Shown: piece after piece, positions 44,403 through 55,695 of the stretch | Layout of the letters: each line of letters starts with the position of its first letter | Numbering within the stretch: position 1 is the stretch's first letter | The notes under the pieces: generated by a model | Told to the model about the DNA's origin: nothing | The model's database searches: none | Seen by the model: the letters and a program-made list of their open reading frames with translations, nothing else | Translations under genes and position numbers: made by a program | DNA from: Psilocybe azurescens | Taxonomy: Eukaryota > Basidiomycota > Agaricomycetes > Agaricales > Agrocybaceae | DNA length: 58,648 bases | Assembly: GCA_023853785.1 (NCBI GenBank) | Contig: JAJIRX010000222.1 | Span: forward strand, 1-58,648 | Direction: 5' to 3'

Positions 44403-45650
44403 GCTTAGCACTGTGGTAGATCTGCGAGAACGTAACAAAAATACCCAAAAATTAACTTCACCTCTTCCTGATATGGAGGGGATGCTTGGGAGGCGTGTCG
44501 TCATCCATTTAGATCCTCTTTGGATATGAAAAGTGCATATGAGCAGATCCGTATTATTCCTGAGCACGTGGAAGCGGCTCTACAGTCACAACTCCAGATG
44601 GCAACATGGTTAGCCAAGTAATTCAGATTGGAGGCAGCAAATGCTCCTGCTACTTACCAGGCCTTGATGAACCATTTGTTCTCTTAGGTACATTGGGGTG
44701 TTTATGGACATTTATTTGGATGACATTGTTATCTATTCCGATACTCTGGCAGATCATATCAAACATGTCAAGATGATCATTGATATTTTGAGGGAGAAAA
44801 GCTCTACTTGAGTAAAAGTAAATTGCACTTCTTAGCATCAGAATTAAAGCTATTAGGTCGTATAATTGATGATAATGGTATTCGAATGGATGCTGCAAAG
44901 GTAGACACTGTTATTGCCTGGAAAACTCCCACCAACCGAGACCTGCTCCGTGGTTTTTAGGGTCAGTAGGGTATCTCGCAGATGATGTGCCAGGAGTGCG
45001 TATTCCCATGGGCATTTTGTCTGCTCTAACCGGTGACACAGTACCGTTTAGATGGAGTTACACGGAACAACGAGCCTTTGAAGATGTTAAGTCACTTGTC
45101 CAGCAGGCTCGAGACCATCATAGAGTACCTTTGGATTATTCAGCTTCTGCTGAACCCATTTGGATGGTCACCGATGGATGTGCCACTGGGATCTCCGGAT
45201 TAATCAGTCAGGGTTCAAACTGGAAAACTGCGAAAATTGCTGCATTTTATTCTGCGAAATTGAATGCTGCACAACAAAATTACCCAGTACATGAGATAGA
45301 AATGCTGGGTGGGATTGAAACTATGCTTCGTCATCGAGATTTACTGCAAGGAGCAAAATTTAAATGGGTTACAGACCATAAGGGACTAACTCACCTACTC
45401 AATCAGAAAAATTTATCAGGGCGTCAAGCCCGTTGGATTGAAAAATCTCGTCATTTGATTTTGAAGTTATGTATGTGCCTGGTACTGAAAATGTGGTGGC
45501 AGATGCACTCTCACGTATCTATTCAAATGATGCACCAGGGACTGTGCGATCACGGAGTGAATATACCTACCATGATGTGGTGGATGACGATATGGGCATT
45601 AGTCTTGAGACATTACCTATACTGGCCGGGCTAGAAGCTCAAGCCGCAGT
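44395..45650 (+). CDS. Reverse transcriptase and RNase H region, several frame changes
   Basis: Continues in other frames with VVDLRERNKNTQKLTSPLPD, SSLDMKSAYEQIRIIPEHVE, NAPATYQALMNHLF, the catalytic YLDD at 44713-44724 in DIYLDDIVIYSD, and LHFLASELKLLGRIIDDNGI. From 44987 one long frame covers the connection and RNase H (FRWSYTEQRAFEDVKSLVQQ, WMVTDGCATGISGLISQG, IAAFYSAKLNAAQQNYPVHE). The end, MYVPGTENVVADALSRIYS, is reached after a one-base change in GAAAAAT at about 45,445. Roughly seven one-base changes fall within 1.1 kb, mostly in short homopolymers. All catalytic motifs are present. It copies element RNA to DNA and degrades the RNA strand. Confidence 0.85.
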
Positions 45651-47475
45651 TCCAAAAAAGTTGCGTAAAACATTACCAGGTGCAGAAACTGGCCGGCCTG
45701 AAACATCCAAGGAATTTGCTGCTCGGATGCGTGATAGGTTCGTTCTTATCGGACCTAGAGAACGAAACGGAGGGCGAGGGTACAGACAGAAACTCTACAG
45801 CACAAACAGACATTGGAAAAATACAAGTCCACGTCTCACGATTCGGATAAAACCGAAGCGTACTGAGCCATTACCAGAGGAGCCTAACTTCGGATACAGT
45901 GCCAAGTCCGGCACAAGAGCCTTCATTCAATGCACACTCACACCATAATGATATTCCCCTTGTGCAATTAGCATCTTCAGGGACTGGAGGCATTGATTTC
46001 ATCGAAGAGATCAAGAAGAAGTATAAGGAAGATTCCTTCTTTGATACTGTACTGAAGAATGCCGGTCAATTCAGGAACTTCAAGTAGAAGATGGTATAAT
46101 CTATCTAAAAGAAAGAGGGAATAAGCTGCTATGTATTCCCAAGTGTATTATACAAGGAAGGAGTGCACGAGAGATTATTATTTCGAAGCTCATTCACTAC
46201 TGGCACACTTAGGTGCCGCAAAAACATTGGATTATTTGAGAGACCATGTATGGTGGAAGGACATTGTACCGGACACTAAGGACTATTGCGAGACATGCAT
46301 GACATGCAGGCGCAGTAAGCCAACAAATCAGAAGCCATATGGGTTATTAAATTCACTTCCTATCCCTGGAAGACCATGGGAATCGATTGGCATGGATTTT
46401 GTAGGACCACTGCCGGAATCAAGTAATCGCGACAGTAGTTTTGATTCAATCACTGTGGTGATATGTCTACTTACAGGAATGGTCCACTTGATCCCCAGTC
46501 GGACTAATTATAATGCACGACAAATGGCCGAGCTCATGTTTGAAGAGATCTACAAGCTTCATGGTCTGCCGAAGAACATTATTTCTGACCGAGATGTTCT
46601 ATTTACAAGTACATTCTGGAGAAGATTGCATCAGTTACTTGGAACTAAACTAAGGATGTCTAGTGCCTATCATCCCCAGACGGATGGATCCACGGAACGG
46701 GCCAATAGGACAGTAACTCAGATGCTCAGACAGTGTATCAATGCAAAGCAGACTGATTGGGTGGCAAAGCTACCTGCAATCGAGTTCGCCATTAATTCCG
46801 CTCGTTCGGAAAGCACAGGATACGCTCCATTCTTTTTGAACACCGGTAGCATGCCGAGGTCTATGCTGTGGAATTCGGCACCTTCGACAGAGTTCCCAGC
46901 CATTCGCAACTTCGCATTACAGAAGAAATTGGCTCTAATGACAGCTCACGATAGTATTCTCGCGGCACGAGTCAAACAAACCAGGAACGCTAACCGAAGG
47001 AGACAAAATTCCCCATTTGCAGAGGGAGATCTGGTCTATCTCTCAACAAAGAACATATCGTTCCCGAAAGGTCTGGCCCGTAAACTAATCCCTAAGTTCA
47101 TTGGGCCATACAAGATCCTGAAAGACTTCCAGAACCACTCGTTTAGGCTCGACCTGCCTACGCCAATGAAACAACGAGGGATACATGATGTCTTTCATTC
47201 GTCCTTACTTCGGATACACCTCCCGAACGACGACCGACTGTTCCCGGGCAGGCTGGATTCACAAATTACGTTAGAATCGGAAGCCGCAGGGGAATGGGCA
47301 GTAGAAAGTATCCTATCACACTATGGAAAAGGAGAAGACGCGTTATTTGAAGTCAAATGGACTACCGGAGACATCACCTGGATGCCGTACTTCCAGTTAA
47401 CAGATCTACAAGCATTGAACGCCTACTTCGAAGTACTTGGCATATCAGCAATTGCAGAATTAGGAGTCGGAAAAG
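45651..47475 (+). CDS. Integrase and chromodomain
   Basis: The spacer 45,650-46,090 is open in two frames. The zinc-binding HHCC domain has AHSLLAHLG (about 46,180) and CETCMTC (about 46,290). The catalytic core has GMDFVGP, SDRDVLFTS and HPQTDGSTERANR, giving the D, D and E residues. A GPY/F-type module follows (LIPKFIGPYKIL), then a chromodomain (GEWAVESILSHYGKGEDALF, EVKWTTGDITWMPYFQL, about 47,290-47,430). The chromodomain is expected to guide integration by binding modified histone tails. From 46131 to the end of the polyprotein at 48380 the frame is uninterrupted; small changes lie at about 46,085 and 46,130. Confidence 0.9.
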
Positions 47476-48380
47476 GAACACCACCTGGAAACGATCCCCA
47501 AATCTTTGTGGGCAGTATATCCCCGTTTCATACCTCCAAAAACCGTTATAACAAGCGGTCCTCCTCTTCCCACATTCCATTCCACTCCCTTGACACACTC
47601 TACTTCCCTTCCTACGGTACTCCCTTCATTAGACCCTGCTACACCACTTTCCGAATGCCTCGTCAGTCGAAACACGGCACAAAACCAGCTCCACCTACAC
47701 TTCGTACGGTCCGCCATCCAAATATCAAACGCGTCGCTCCCACTCTATTTATCATCACGGACAACAGTGATCCTTTAGATGTAATCACTCACCTTTACTC
47801 TGCTGCCGAGATTGGGCTTTGCATAGACACGGACGCCGAACTTCGAGCTGCAACATCAGTTGAAGACGCACTCACCCTTTCCCGTCCTGCCGGATATGAC
47901 TTCCTTGCCCGTGTCTACAATGCCCATGCAACTACCCCTGCTCGCTTTGCCTATATGGAACTCCTCGGCGACTACGAGTCCAAGGATTACGATCTGGTCA
48001 CGGATGGAAGACCCATGAACATCGACATCTGGCACATCACTCCTACCGAATGCGGACTCGCCACTGGACCACTGGACGACACGGACTCCATGCAAGCGAT
48101 GTCAGATCTGATGAAGGAACATATTCAACGCAGTCATCGTCAGAAGAGGAATCGGGAAGCGCAGATTGAACAACGGAAGACTCGCCGAATGGTTAAGCAA
48201 CATTCCGAAGCCTTGAAGAACGCATTCAAACGTAGCGCATCTCATGCTCATGCTTCCGGGTCCCGTCACCAGTCCAAACACAAGTCGAACGAAGACCATG
48301 TCATGGAGCAAACCCTCGATCGCGAAACTACTCCTTTGGACGAGCACCACGATTTCGACGACATCACTCGTGAGGAGTAG
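47476..48380 (+). CDS. C-terminal extension of the polyprotein, unknown function
   Basis: About 300 residues continue in frame after the chromodomain, to the TAG at 48378-48380. It begins with a Ser/Pro-rich basic part (SPFHTSKNRYNKRSSSSH, MPRQSKHGTKPAPPTLRTVR), then a more folded-looking part (VAPTLFIITDNSDPLDVITH, LYSAAEIGLCIDTDAELRAA, AGYDFLARVYNAHATTPARF), then a charged, helical, His-rich tail (MKEHIQRSHRQKRNREAQIE) ending DDITREE. I do not recognise it. It could be a second ORF-like domain fused to pol, or an envelope-independent accessory region; there is no membrane segment. Confidence 0.75.
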
Positions 48381-48418
48381 GAAGAAGAAACATTGTGTCA
48401 CAATGTCTGGAGGGCGGA

Positions 48419-48757
48419 TGTAACGGATCGGTCATCGTGACGCGTACCGTTGACTATTTGTCATACGATTTCTCTGATATCTTTCTTTCCGGTGCCTTGC
48501 CTGGACTCTTGCACTCGTTATCATACACTCTGCCTGCTGCGGTCGTTCCTTACCTTGATTGTTTCACCTGACTTACACATTCCTTATTATTACCTTTATT
48601 TCCATTAGGACTCTTAGAGTAACTATATAACCTACACCTCTACTCGTTGAGTCCCCAGTGAATTCATAAACGTTAAACCCGTCTCTAGAGTTCCTCTGTG
48701 TGCCGATTCGCAACCCAGAACGCTTACCAAGCTACTCTGTGTCACCCAATCGTTACA
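48419..48757 (+). repeat. 3' LTR (339 bp)
   Basis: Same length and, by eye, same sequence as the LTR at 39067-39405, including both terminal inverted repeats. It is preceded by the purine-rich tract at 48409-48418 and followed by the target duplication. Identical LTRs imply that insertion is recent relative to the mutation rate. Confidence 0.95.
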
Positions 48758-48762
48758 GCGCA
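48758..48762. repeat. Target-site duplication, right copy (GCGCA)
   Basis: Repeats 39062-39066 exactly; see the left copy. Confidence 0.9.
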
Positions 48763-49445
48763 CCCCAATACCGTGTGTGACTAGATCATATATTCCAATG
48801 CGCCGCGACGCGAACTCACACCGTACGTGAACCCTGAGAGAGGCCAGCTACTCTGCACGCGCCAGAATATATACATGAGTATAAGGATGGGTCCATCCAG
48901 TGGTGACGTGATCTGCCGATGAAGCTGGGCTGGGCTGGCTGCTCTCACTCTTGCTCAGGGTTACGAAATGTAGGTGACGAAGGGGAAATGAATAGGCAGG
49001 GGGGCTTGCCAAGGCCCCAGACAAATGAAGAAAGTGAATGTCTCAATATAGTAGTTAATGAATAAGAAAGATAAGATAACGCAACGAGTTTCCAAGTAGG
49101 ACCATTTTTCCTCAACACAGATAATTACAATAAACTGAATATAGCTCTCTACAACGCTCTCGAACTTTGATCGCTGACGTTGAAGATACACAATAGTCAA
49201 AGTAAGCCATACCTATCCTACCCTGTTTTTAGAAGTAGCACGTATTTAATGCATTGAAGGCGATTACATTGCATCACTTTCATTCACAATTCCCAAGCGC
49301 CCTGTTTGTAGTAAACCATCTTCTCCAACACAACATCCCGTCAGGTCTCCACAACCTCTCTATAGACCACACAAAGTCGTAGCAACTATATAGATCAAAG
49401 TATTTAAGATTTTTGTTAGGGCACGTTCGAATGTTGAACGCTCAG
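48763..49445. other. No supported gene
   Basis: Right flank of the retrotransposon insertion, originally continuous with 39,066. Short ORFs only, with no recognisable content. Confidence 0.5.
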
Positions 49446-49827
49446 TCATGACGGGAATAGGGGATATCCAGCCGTCCCCTGCCGCTCGTGCCGCTGGCGG
49501 AAGTCTGACATCATGTGACTAATCCGGTCCGCCACATAGCTGCCGCACTTCATGCCGCACTTTCCAATTATGTACTTATTGCACACTAATGCAAACCCCG
49601 CTTGAATGTAATCAGGACATTTAGGCCAATCGATTTGCAATCGATCGTGTCTGTCCCAGCTATCACCAGGATCAAAACTGTGTTACTCCCTCCCGACGCA
49701 TTCAGGATTGACGTATCCTCCCGAATCCAAATCAACTGCTATGTACAACTGCCTGTAATCATCTGAAGGCTCAGGGAATAATCAATGCACCGAGGATGAA
49801 AAGAGCCATCGTAGTAGTATACATCAT
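49446..49827 (-). CDS. Small secreted cysteine-containing protein, frame-broken
   Basis: An ATG at 49827 opens a short signal-peptide-like start, MMYTTTMALFILGALI. After a one-base change in the CCC of AT-TCCC the frame continues PEPSDDYRQLYIAVDLDSGG, NPEC, a TAA, then DWPKCPDYIQAGFALVCNKY, IIGKCGMKCGSYVADRISHM and ends QGTAGYPLFPS. The mature protein would be about 105 residues with five visible cysteines, the general form of fungal small secreted or effector-like proteins. No family recognised, and the TAA may mean it is dead. Nearest neighbour to the left is the retrotransposon. Confidence 0.45.
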
Positions 49828-49930
49828 GGTGAGTCCCAGCTATGCTTGTCCATCATCTTTGTTCTTCAAACCCACATCTCATTTGCAAAGGGCCGAATAG
49901 GCGCGATCATGTCTTCGGCGATCCTCCCAT

Positions 49931-50167
49931 CTACGATACAGATTCATTTTCCCGCTTATTTGATATCTTTTGACGTATCGCATCATTAACGCACTTGTCA
50001 TAGCTGCCCTGGCATCTCCGGAAGCACTTTTTCTTATTCATACTGACGAACTTGTTAACTTCTACTATAAAGGAGAGGGGGATGGTGCACAGCACGCTTC
50101 TTGATACTCTGTTAGCCAGAAGATATATACTCTTTCTGGTTCTTGATATGATTGGATATACATACAT
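49931..50167 (-). CDS. Short Cys/Lys-rich ORF, possibly related to the neighbouring secreted protein
   Basis: A 78-codon frame whose second half, MNKKKCFRRCQGSYDKCVND, then AIRQKISNKRENE, has a spacing of cysteines and a basic helical tail similar in style to the end of the small secreted protein about 200 bp downstream on the same strand. The first half is hydrophobic (SVLCTIPLSFIVEV) but is not a classical signal peptide at the chosen Met. It may be an exon of a tandem paralogue. Weak evidence. Confidence 0.25.
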   Translation of the reverse strand: MYVYPIISRTRKSIYLLANRVSRSVLCTIPLSFIVEVNKFVSMNKKKCFRRCQGSYDKCVNDAIRQKISNKRENESVS

Positions 50168-53100
50168 GGTTCCTCTCGCCTCTCCAATACAGTAGGGGAG
50201 ATCAGGTTATGAAATCTGCTACGTTTTTTTCCTTCTACCAGGGTTCTTTAATTTACTCGCTGCCGAAGCAATGGGAACCTCCCTATAGGCCTGTGCACGC
50301 AAAGATGGTATGCAGCCAGTATATATAGAGAGCACTGCCCCAGTCTATTTCTCCCTTTTCCTCACTATCTGCATGAAGTTCCGCCGTCTTGTGTTAATGA
50401 GCTCACCCACCATGGTACTTAGGCTGATCCCCGACCGGTTGGGAATTGGGACACGCTTACCTCCACAGAGGCTTCCTCCGTGTCAGTACTTCCAACCCAT
50501 CATGCCCCAGTGTTTTCCCTTCCAGAATATTTGGTGACGCCGTCGTGTTCTTGGAATAGAATTTCCTGGGTATATTTAATTTCTGATTAATTCAAAAAGA
50601 TGTATCAGAAGCAGTGGTGGGAAGATGGCCCTGACTTTCCGCAGCGTCAGATATAATTGATGATGTACTCACAATACAGTTCTCAGTGTCTGAAATCATT
50701 GAAATCTTCTGGTTGATGTTTTTTGCTTTTTCTTGAGATACCTTCATCGGATTTTCGCACTGATTAAATACTTTGCTCATAATGTCTGATGTCCTTCTCT
50801 CCACCACACATGGGCCGGGATTAGGCAGCAGTGAATGGTTTACGCGTTTCACTATATAAAAGTACGTCTTCCAAATATTCAGTCACATGTCCTGTTCCGA
50901 ACATGACATTGGTTAATCAACATTAATAACGACCGTGGGTGTCTAAGCTGAATTGTAAGTGAGAATGTGTCCAGATCTTTGGTTCTATTCTATATCTTGA
51001 CTTATAAAAACACAATTACTATCTGGATATCCTGACTTGTCTGTAGCATCCAAGAAATCACTTTGTGTACAAATTCTAGCAGTCCCCAGTCACTTTGCAA
51101 GGTACGAGTATACATATATGATCTATAAAGTCCAGAGTTACGTGGTGATTTCTCAACTAAATCAGCGCGTTGGTAAGCAAGCATAAGGGGAAAGCATGCC
51201 GAGATTGGCATTCGAGGACGGCGGATTGGAAACCCGTTATGCGGTCTCGCAGCTAGGGGTGGTTGTGACGTGGAAATGAGTCATAACTATGTAAGTAACC
51301 GTAGATTTCAAGGGAAAAAAGAACAAGCGGCCGGCAGTAGATGGGCGCGATGAATAATAGTGAGTATATGTGGGATGAGTTTTTATGGGTGAGTATATAT
51401 GCGCGTGCGCTGTCGGTAATGATCTAAAATGAGATTGGGACAATGTTGGGACTAGAATAAAGATGAGAATGTGGATGACTTACGAGAGAGAGGACGAGGA
51501 TTGGGGTGGCAGGCCACATGCACAGTCTAAAGGCGATGGTGTTGTGCTGTATCCCCACATTTCTCAACGCCCCCTCAAGCTGCCTCGGATCCCACTTCTG
51601 GTGTGCAAAGCTTAGATGTGAGGAGGAAACTGACATTTTCTGGCAGTTATTGGTATGAAGCTCGTTATTTTTGAGAGTTGGGCGCGGGGGTCCAGACGAG
51701 GAGAGGGGACGGGGAAGGACAGTTGAATAGCATACGGGAAATGGAGTGTCAGTTACGTGTCCAACAGAATGATATACGCACACATAGAGAAAAAGAAATG
51801 CCAAAGCCGAGCATGACGCCAAATAATCGACTGTAAGGGGGGAAGAAAAAGGTTATCATGGGATAGTACAGAGTCCAGACTCAGAGAAATTGAGGAGGAG
51901 ACAACGACGGAGTGAGTGAATGACACGTCTTAGCTCACGGACCACTGATGTAATCGGAATACCTCTGCGTCTCTTATCTCCACTCGCATCGACTCCCATA
52001 GATAACACTGGCGTCATCGCGCACAGCCACCATCTCTATCTTACAGCCCATCCGTCCTGCAAGCACAGTACAACCCAGTCCGGCACCCTCCATATTGAGC
52101 ACAAGGATTATATGACTGCATATTCAGGTCTTGGAGTGCTCGTCGGCTGAAGGAGACGCTGGAAAAGGAGGCAGGAATATTGTTGTACACGATCATGTTA
52201 AGTTTAATGGGTTCTTTTTTGTTTCGCTTCTCTTCTATGTTCTTGACGTTGTTATGTTGATGCACCCGCTTTCTAATTCCCCTTCACTCCTCTTATACGA
52301 TGCGTTATAATGTGATACGACGGTTGTGGGTTGGGTTCTCCACATTTCCTCAATTGCCTATTCTCCGTCTTGTATTTGTTCTCCATGCTATCCATCGCAT
52401 CATTTATCTGGATCTGCTCTTTTACTTTGTTACTTTCTAGAAGATCGTTCCTTTGTTTTTGTTTTTGTATCTGCTGCAGACTGTCGAATGCTTCTGGTTT
52501 TGCAGAGGGAGGGCTCTATCATGGGTGATCGGAATCTGCCTCATTTTTCCGCTTTCAAGAGTTTTGTATTGTTTATCGTCCACGTTCATTCTGGTTGTCG
52601 GCGTTCATACAAACGCTCCTCTGTGGTGTCTATGCTGTGATAACCAACATACTTCTTTAATCCTCTGTGATGATACAATGCGAAGTGACATGGATGCGTA
52701 CAAATCTGATGAGAGTGACTGCACTGACACTGAGTCTGAACATCTCATCTTCATCTGTGCGCCCTTCTCTGTTCCATCACATTGTATCCCTCGCATTGAT
52801 TCATCGAGCAATAGCATGTCCATCAATCCTTCGGTTGTCTGAATATGAATCTCGTTTTTATTTTCCATTAAAAGCTTCTCTTTGATTTCGGACCTTGTTA
52901 GTCGACAGATATTACGCTAATGGAGAGTTCGAATATGGCCTTCTAGAGGCATTTATTACGGCTATCTGGCTACGTTATACTTGAAGTTGAAGTTCAACCT
53001 CCAGTCTGGCATACTCCACTATAATCACTACAATAGCCCTGGGTCTCTTCTTGTGATGCATGTAATACTATTTCGATGAGATACAATACGACACAATGCG

Positions 53101-54075
53101 ATGTGGTATAATTGGAATTGAGTCCGATGAGCAACTGCACCAAGTCTGGAATCAGAGCCGCAGAATCTCATCGTGATTAATTCCCCCTTTTCCCTCGCGT
53201 CTACGAGCGCCTTACTTTGGAGCTCTTGCAAGCTGCCAATTTCACCTCACGCTACACACCGTATTGGGGAGTAGAAATTATGAACGTTTCCTTTTCTTCT
53301 TCAATAAAAGAATTAATCTTCGCGCAGTGAGCCTATACTGAGTGGTACTGTGTTATGTAACCATTCTGGATATCACTACTTTGTAAAAGAAGCAGAATAC
53401 AGAATACGGAATATAGAATATAGAATTCGGATCTACACGAATCCTATTTAGTCGCTGACCCCTATGCGATTATCGGTGTCTTCTCGGTTTAATCTCCCGT
53501 TACTGACCGAGTACAAAAAAATGCCCTTTCATTATCATTCCATTGTCGGTCTTTCAGTAAACGGTTTCATCTCATCGATGCTATGCGAGAAACTTGAGGT
53601 AACAAAATCCCAGACACCGGAGTCTTGGGCGCTAATTATATCGCCCACTTGATCTGGCCGGGGATCTCCGTTCATCAAAGTCAAGGACAGTGGATGTGCT
53701 GATATTGAGGCCCTAGAGAATGACAGTGGGATAACATGTGTCCTGGCGTTGCAAAGTATCTTTGATTTCACTATCATTCCATGCCTCGTCGTTGTTCTTT
53801 TGAAATAAGAATAATGCAGTCATCAGACAGCAATGACCACTACAGGCATGTTCTGGTAGCCGGAGGCGAATTACAGGACTATATATATCCAACGTCTGTC
53901 ATTAAAATGAAATGCGCATTGATTGGCCAGATGGAGTACAACGTGTTATGATCTCTGCCGAATTTGACACAGAACGCGATGGGAATGACAAGTTTGCTCA
54001 TACTCAAAGCAATATCGTACAAAAACAAAGTTTCACCATCTCCCTTGATTCAAAGACCCATCTTATTAGCTCACT
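50168..54075. other. Mostly empty region
   Basis: About 3.9 kb with no gene I can support. A minus-strand ORF at 51,424-51,822 has one exon-like piece, KWDPRQLEGALRNVGIQHNT to LCMWPATPILVL, between a CACACCAG acceptor and a GTAAGT donor (near 51,483), and may belong to a real gene that I cannot extend. The ORFs near 50,310-50,537 and 52,326-52,868 have poor coding character. The upstream promoter of the cysteine-rich gene lies at the right end. Confidence 0.4.
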
Positions 54076-54864
54076 ATGCCTACTCCGTTCGCAGCGTTTA
54101 TACTGCTCTTGTCATACGTAATTGTATTTTCTACTGCCACACAACTACTTCCTGCTTTCAAGTCGGTTGCAGAAAAACGCCCGGCGACAATTCGCGGCCT
54201 CTTAGACCTTGCAAAACGACAGGGTTTTTGCCCCATTCCTCAGTTTCCCTGTGAATTTAACTTCTGCTGCCCTAACATAGATTGGCAATGCTGCTTTGGT
54301 GAGTACATCACCCATCTTTTTAGTGCGTGTACTGTCTTATCAGAGCTCATAGATGGATCATGCTGCCAGCCGGACACCTACTGTGTTCTGGCTTCGAATG
54401 GAATCGTTGGATGCTGCCCGGATGGAGAGCTTTGTTCGGGACCTGTGGGACCTCCCTTGTCGACGACGTTTACTATACGTAGGTGCTTCACCCTTTCAAA
54501 GAGGTTTAGAAGTAGCTCAACATTGTTTGCATCCGCAGATACTACCACGACTCGGACAGCTGCACATACATTAACAACAAGGTTTCAAACCACAATTGAG
54601 CCCTTGCCATCGACTGCACCTCCAGTAACGACAAGGTCTGCAACAACATCTTCGTCTTCTACATCAAATATATCTCTAACTACGACCACCCCCACCTTCG
54701 CTTTCACACTTAGCACAGCGAATAATGCCATAACACAATCATCCAACCAGCCCGTACTCACTCCCAGTCTTGCAAGTAGTGTGAGCGGGTCGACTCAAGA
54801 TGCGGGGATCTTTGTGGCGATTTTGGCCTACTCCTTCGTGGTCATAGCCATGGTGATCCTCTAG
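54076..54864 (+). CDS. Cysteine-rich GPI-anchored-type surface protein
   Basis: ATG at 54076 with a signal peptide (FAAFILLLSYVIVFSTAT), a dibasic-type site (DLAKRQ), then a cysteine-rich module (FCPIPQFPCEFNFCCPNIDW, GSCCQPDTYC, GCCPDGELC), a long Ser/Thr-rich stalk and a hydrophobic end (AGIFVAILAYSFVVIAMVIL), the form of a GPI-anchored wall protein. Two probable introns are hidden because both keep the frame: GTGAGT...CATAG (about 54,300-54,353, 54 bp, separating CCFG from GSCC) and GTAGGT...CGCAG (about 54,479-54,538, 60 bp). The family of CC-containing granulin-like proteins is common in agaricomycetes and of unknown function. This is one of the few genes here with no frame damage. Confidence 0.75.
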   Translation: MPTPFAAFILLLSYVIVFSTATQLLPAFKSVAEKRPATIRGLLDLAKRQGFCPIPQFPCEFNFCCPNIDWQCCFGEYITHLFSACTVLSELIDGSCCQPDTYCVLASNGIVGCCPDGELCSGPVGPPLSTTFTIRRCFTLSKRFRSSSTLFASADTTTTRTAAHTLTTRFQTTIEPLPSTAPPVTTRSATTSSSSTSNISLTTTTPTFAFTLSTANNAITQSSNQPVLTPSLASSVSGSTQDAGIFVAILAYSFVVIAMVIL

Positions 54865-55344
54865 AATGTCGTGCATCTTATTGTAAGCGTTAATTTGTCC
54901 GTTTTTGTAACTTTATATCCTCAAATCCTTACCCCATCCGTCTTAATGACAATCAAATTACCTTAGCGTGTTAGCTTAGGACCCTAGGACACTCCATTAC
55001 TCTCAGTGTTCTCGTCATTTCTGGTACGATCTTTTGATTAGACTTTGTAGTATTCTAGTTGGCCGGTGCTACTTGATTACAGTACTTATAGCTGTTGTAT
55101 TCTCTCGTATCTTCAGAACTCGTAAATACAGTTTATCTTAAACTATCGTTGATTCTCTCTAAATCGATCCCCTCATATGGGTCTAGATAAAAGAACAATA
55201 TGCTTCTACTCGAACGCCATCTATTGGCATGTTCAATTTTATAATGTCATGTCGCCACTGTAGTTAGTCCGTCGATTGAATATTCATGCCAATTGCTACT
55301 CACTGTTGATTCTATAGTCCAGAGCATTTCCACAGTTCACGAGG

Positions 55345-55695
55345 CTGTGCATAAGCTGTGAACCCGATTGGGTTAAGCGAAAGCGCTGGGTCGACGAACA
55401 AAACCTAATCTGGGACATGATTTTTGGAAGTGTGTATTTTTCACTGAGGGAACACGAAGAAGTGGCAGTGTTGGAATTGGAAGTTGTGCATAGCACCGAG
55501 ACCAAACAAGCGACAACCCAGCTATGTGTAAATCTTCATGCACGCAAGCACATACCTCTCTTCATTCACAACTCCCCACCATCCAAGTTAGACATCGAAA
55601 ATAATACCATCGTCAAATACATCGACCATCAAGAATTTGAGGAAGCAGACCCAGTATCCTCCTTGCTGAAAATAGCCAAAGATCATCCAAGTTAA
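55345..55695 (+). CDS. Hypothetical protein exon
   Basis: An open frame with good composition: CISCEPDWVKRKRWVDEQNL upstream of the ATG at 55417, then MIFGSVYFSLREHEEVAVLE to ENNTIVKYIDHQEFEEADPV and a TAA at 55693-55695. The frame is open before the ATG, so this is probably an internal or last exon with a start further upstream. Mixed charged beta-type sequence, no signal peptide, no motif recognised. A minus-strand ORF over the same DNA (55,588-55,794) is likely a shadow. Confidence 0.35.
   Translation: MCISCEPDWVKRKRWVDEQNLIWDMIFGSVYFSLREHEEVAVLELEVVHSTETKQATTQLCVNLHARKHIPLFIHNSPPSKLDIENNTIVKYIDHQEFEEADPVSSLLKIAKDHPS

Larger units (their letters stand above)
39067..48757 (+). mobile_element. 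Full-length Ty3/gypsy chromodomain LTR retrotransposon, 9,691 bp
   Basis: Two direct 339-bp LTRs starting TGTAACG and ending CGTTACA, bounded by the 5-bp duplication GCGCA. Order inside: Gag with capsid and CCHC knuckle, a long linker, aspartic protease, reverse transcriptase, RNase H, integrase, chromodomain and a C-terminal extension. Integrase downstream of RNase H plus a chromodomain defines the chromodomain clade of Ty3/gypsy elements. A purine-rich GGAGGGCGGA (48409-48418) lies directly before the 3' LTR and fits the polypurine tract. I could not match the primer-binding site after 39405 to a tRNA. The element lies downstream of the exon-like segment at 38.7 kb. Confidence 0.97.
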
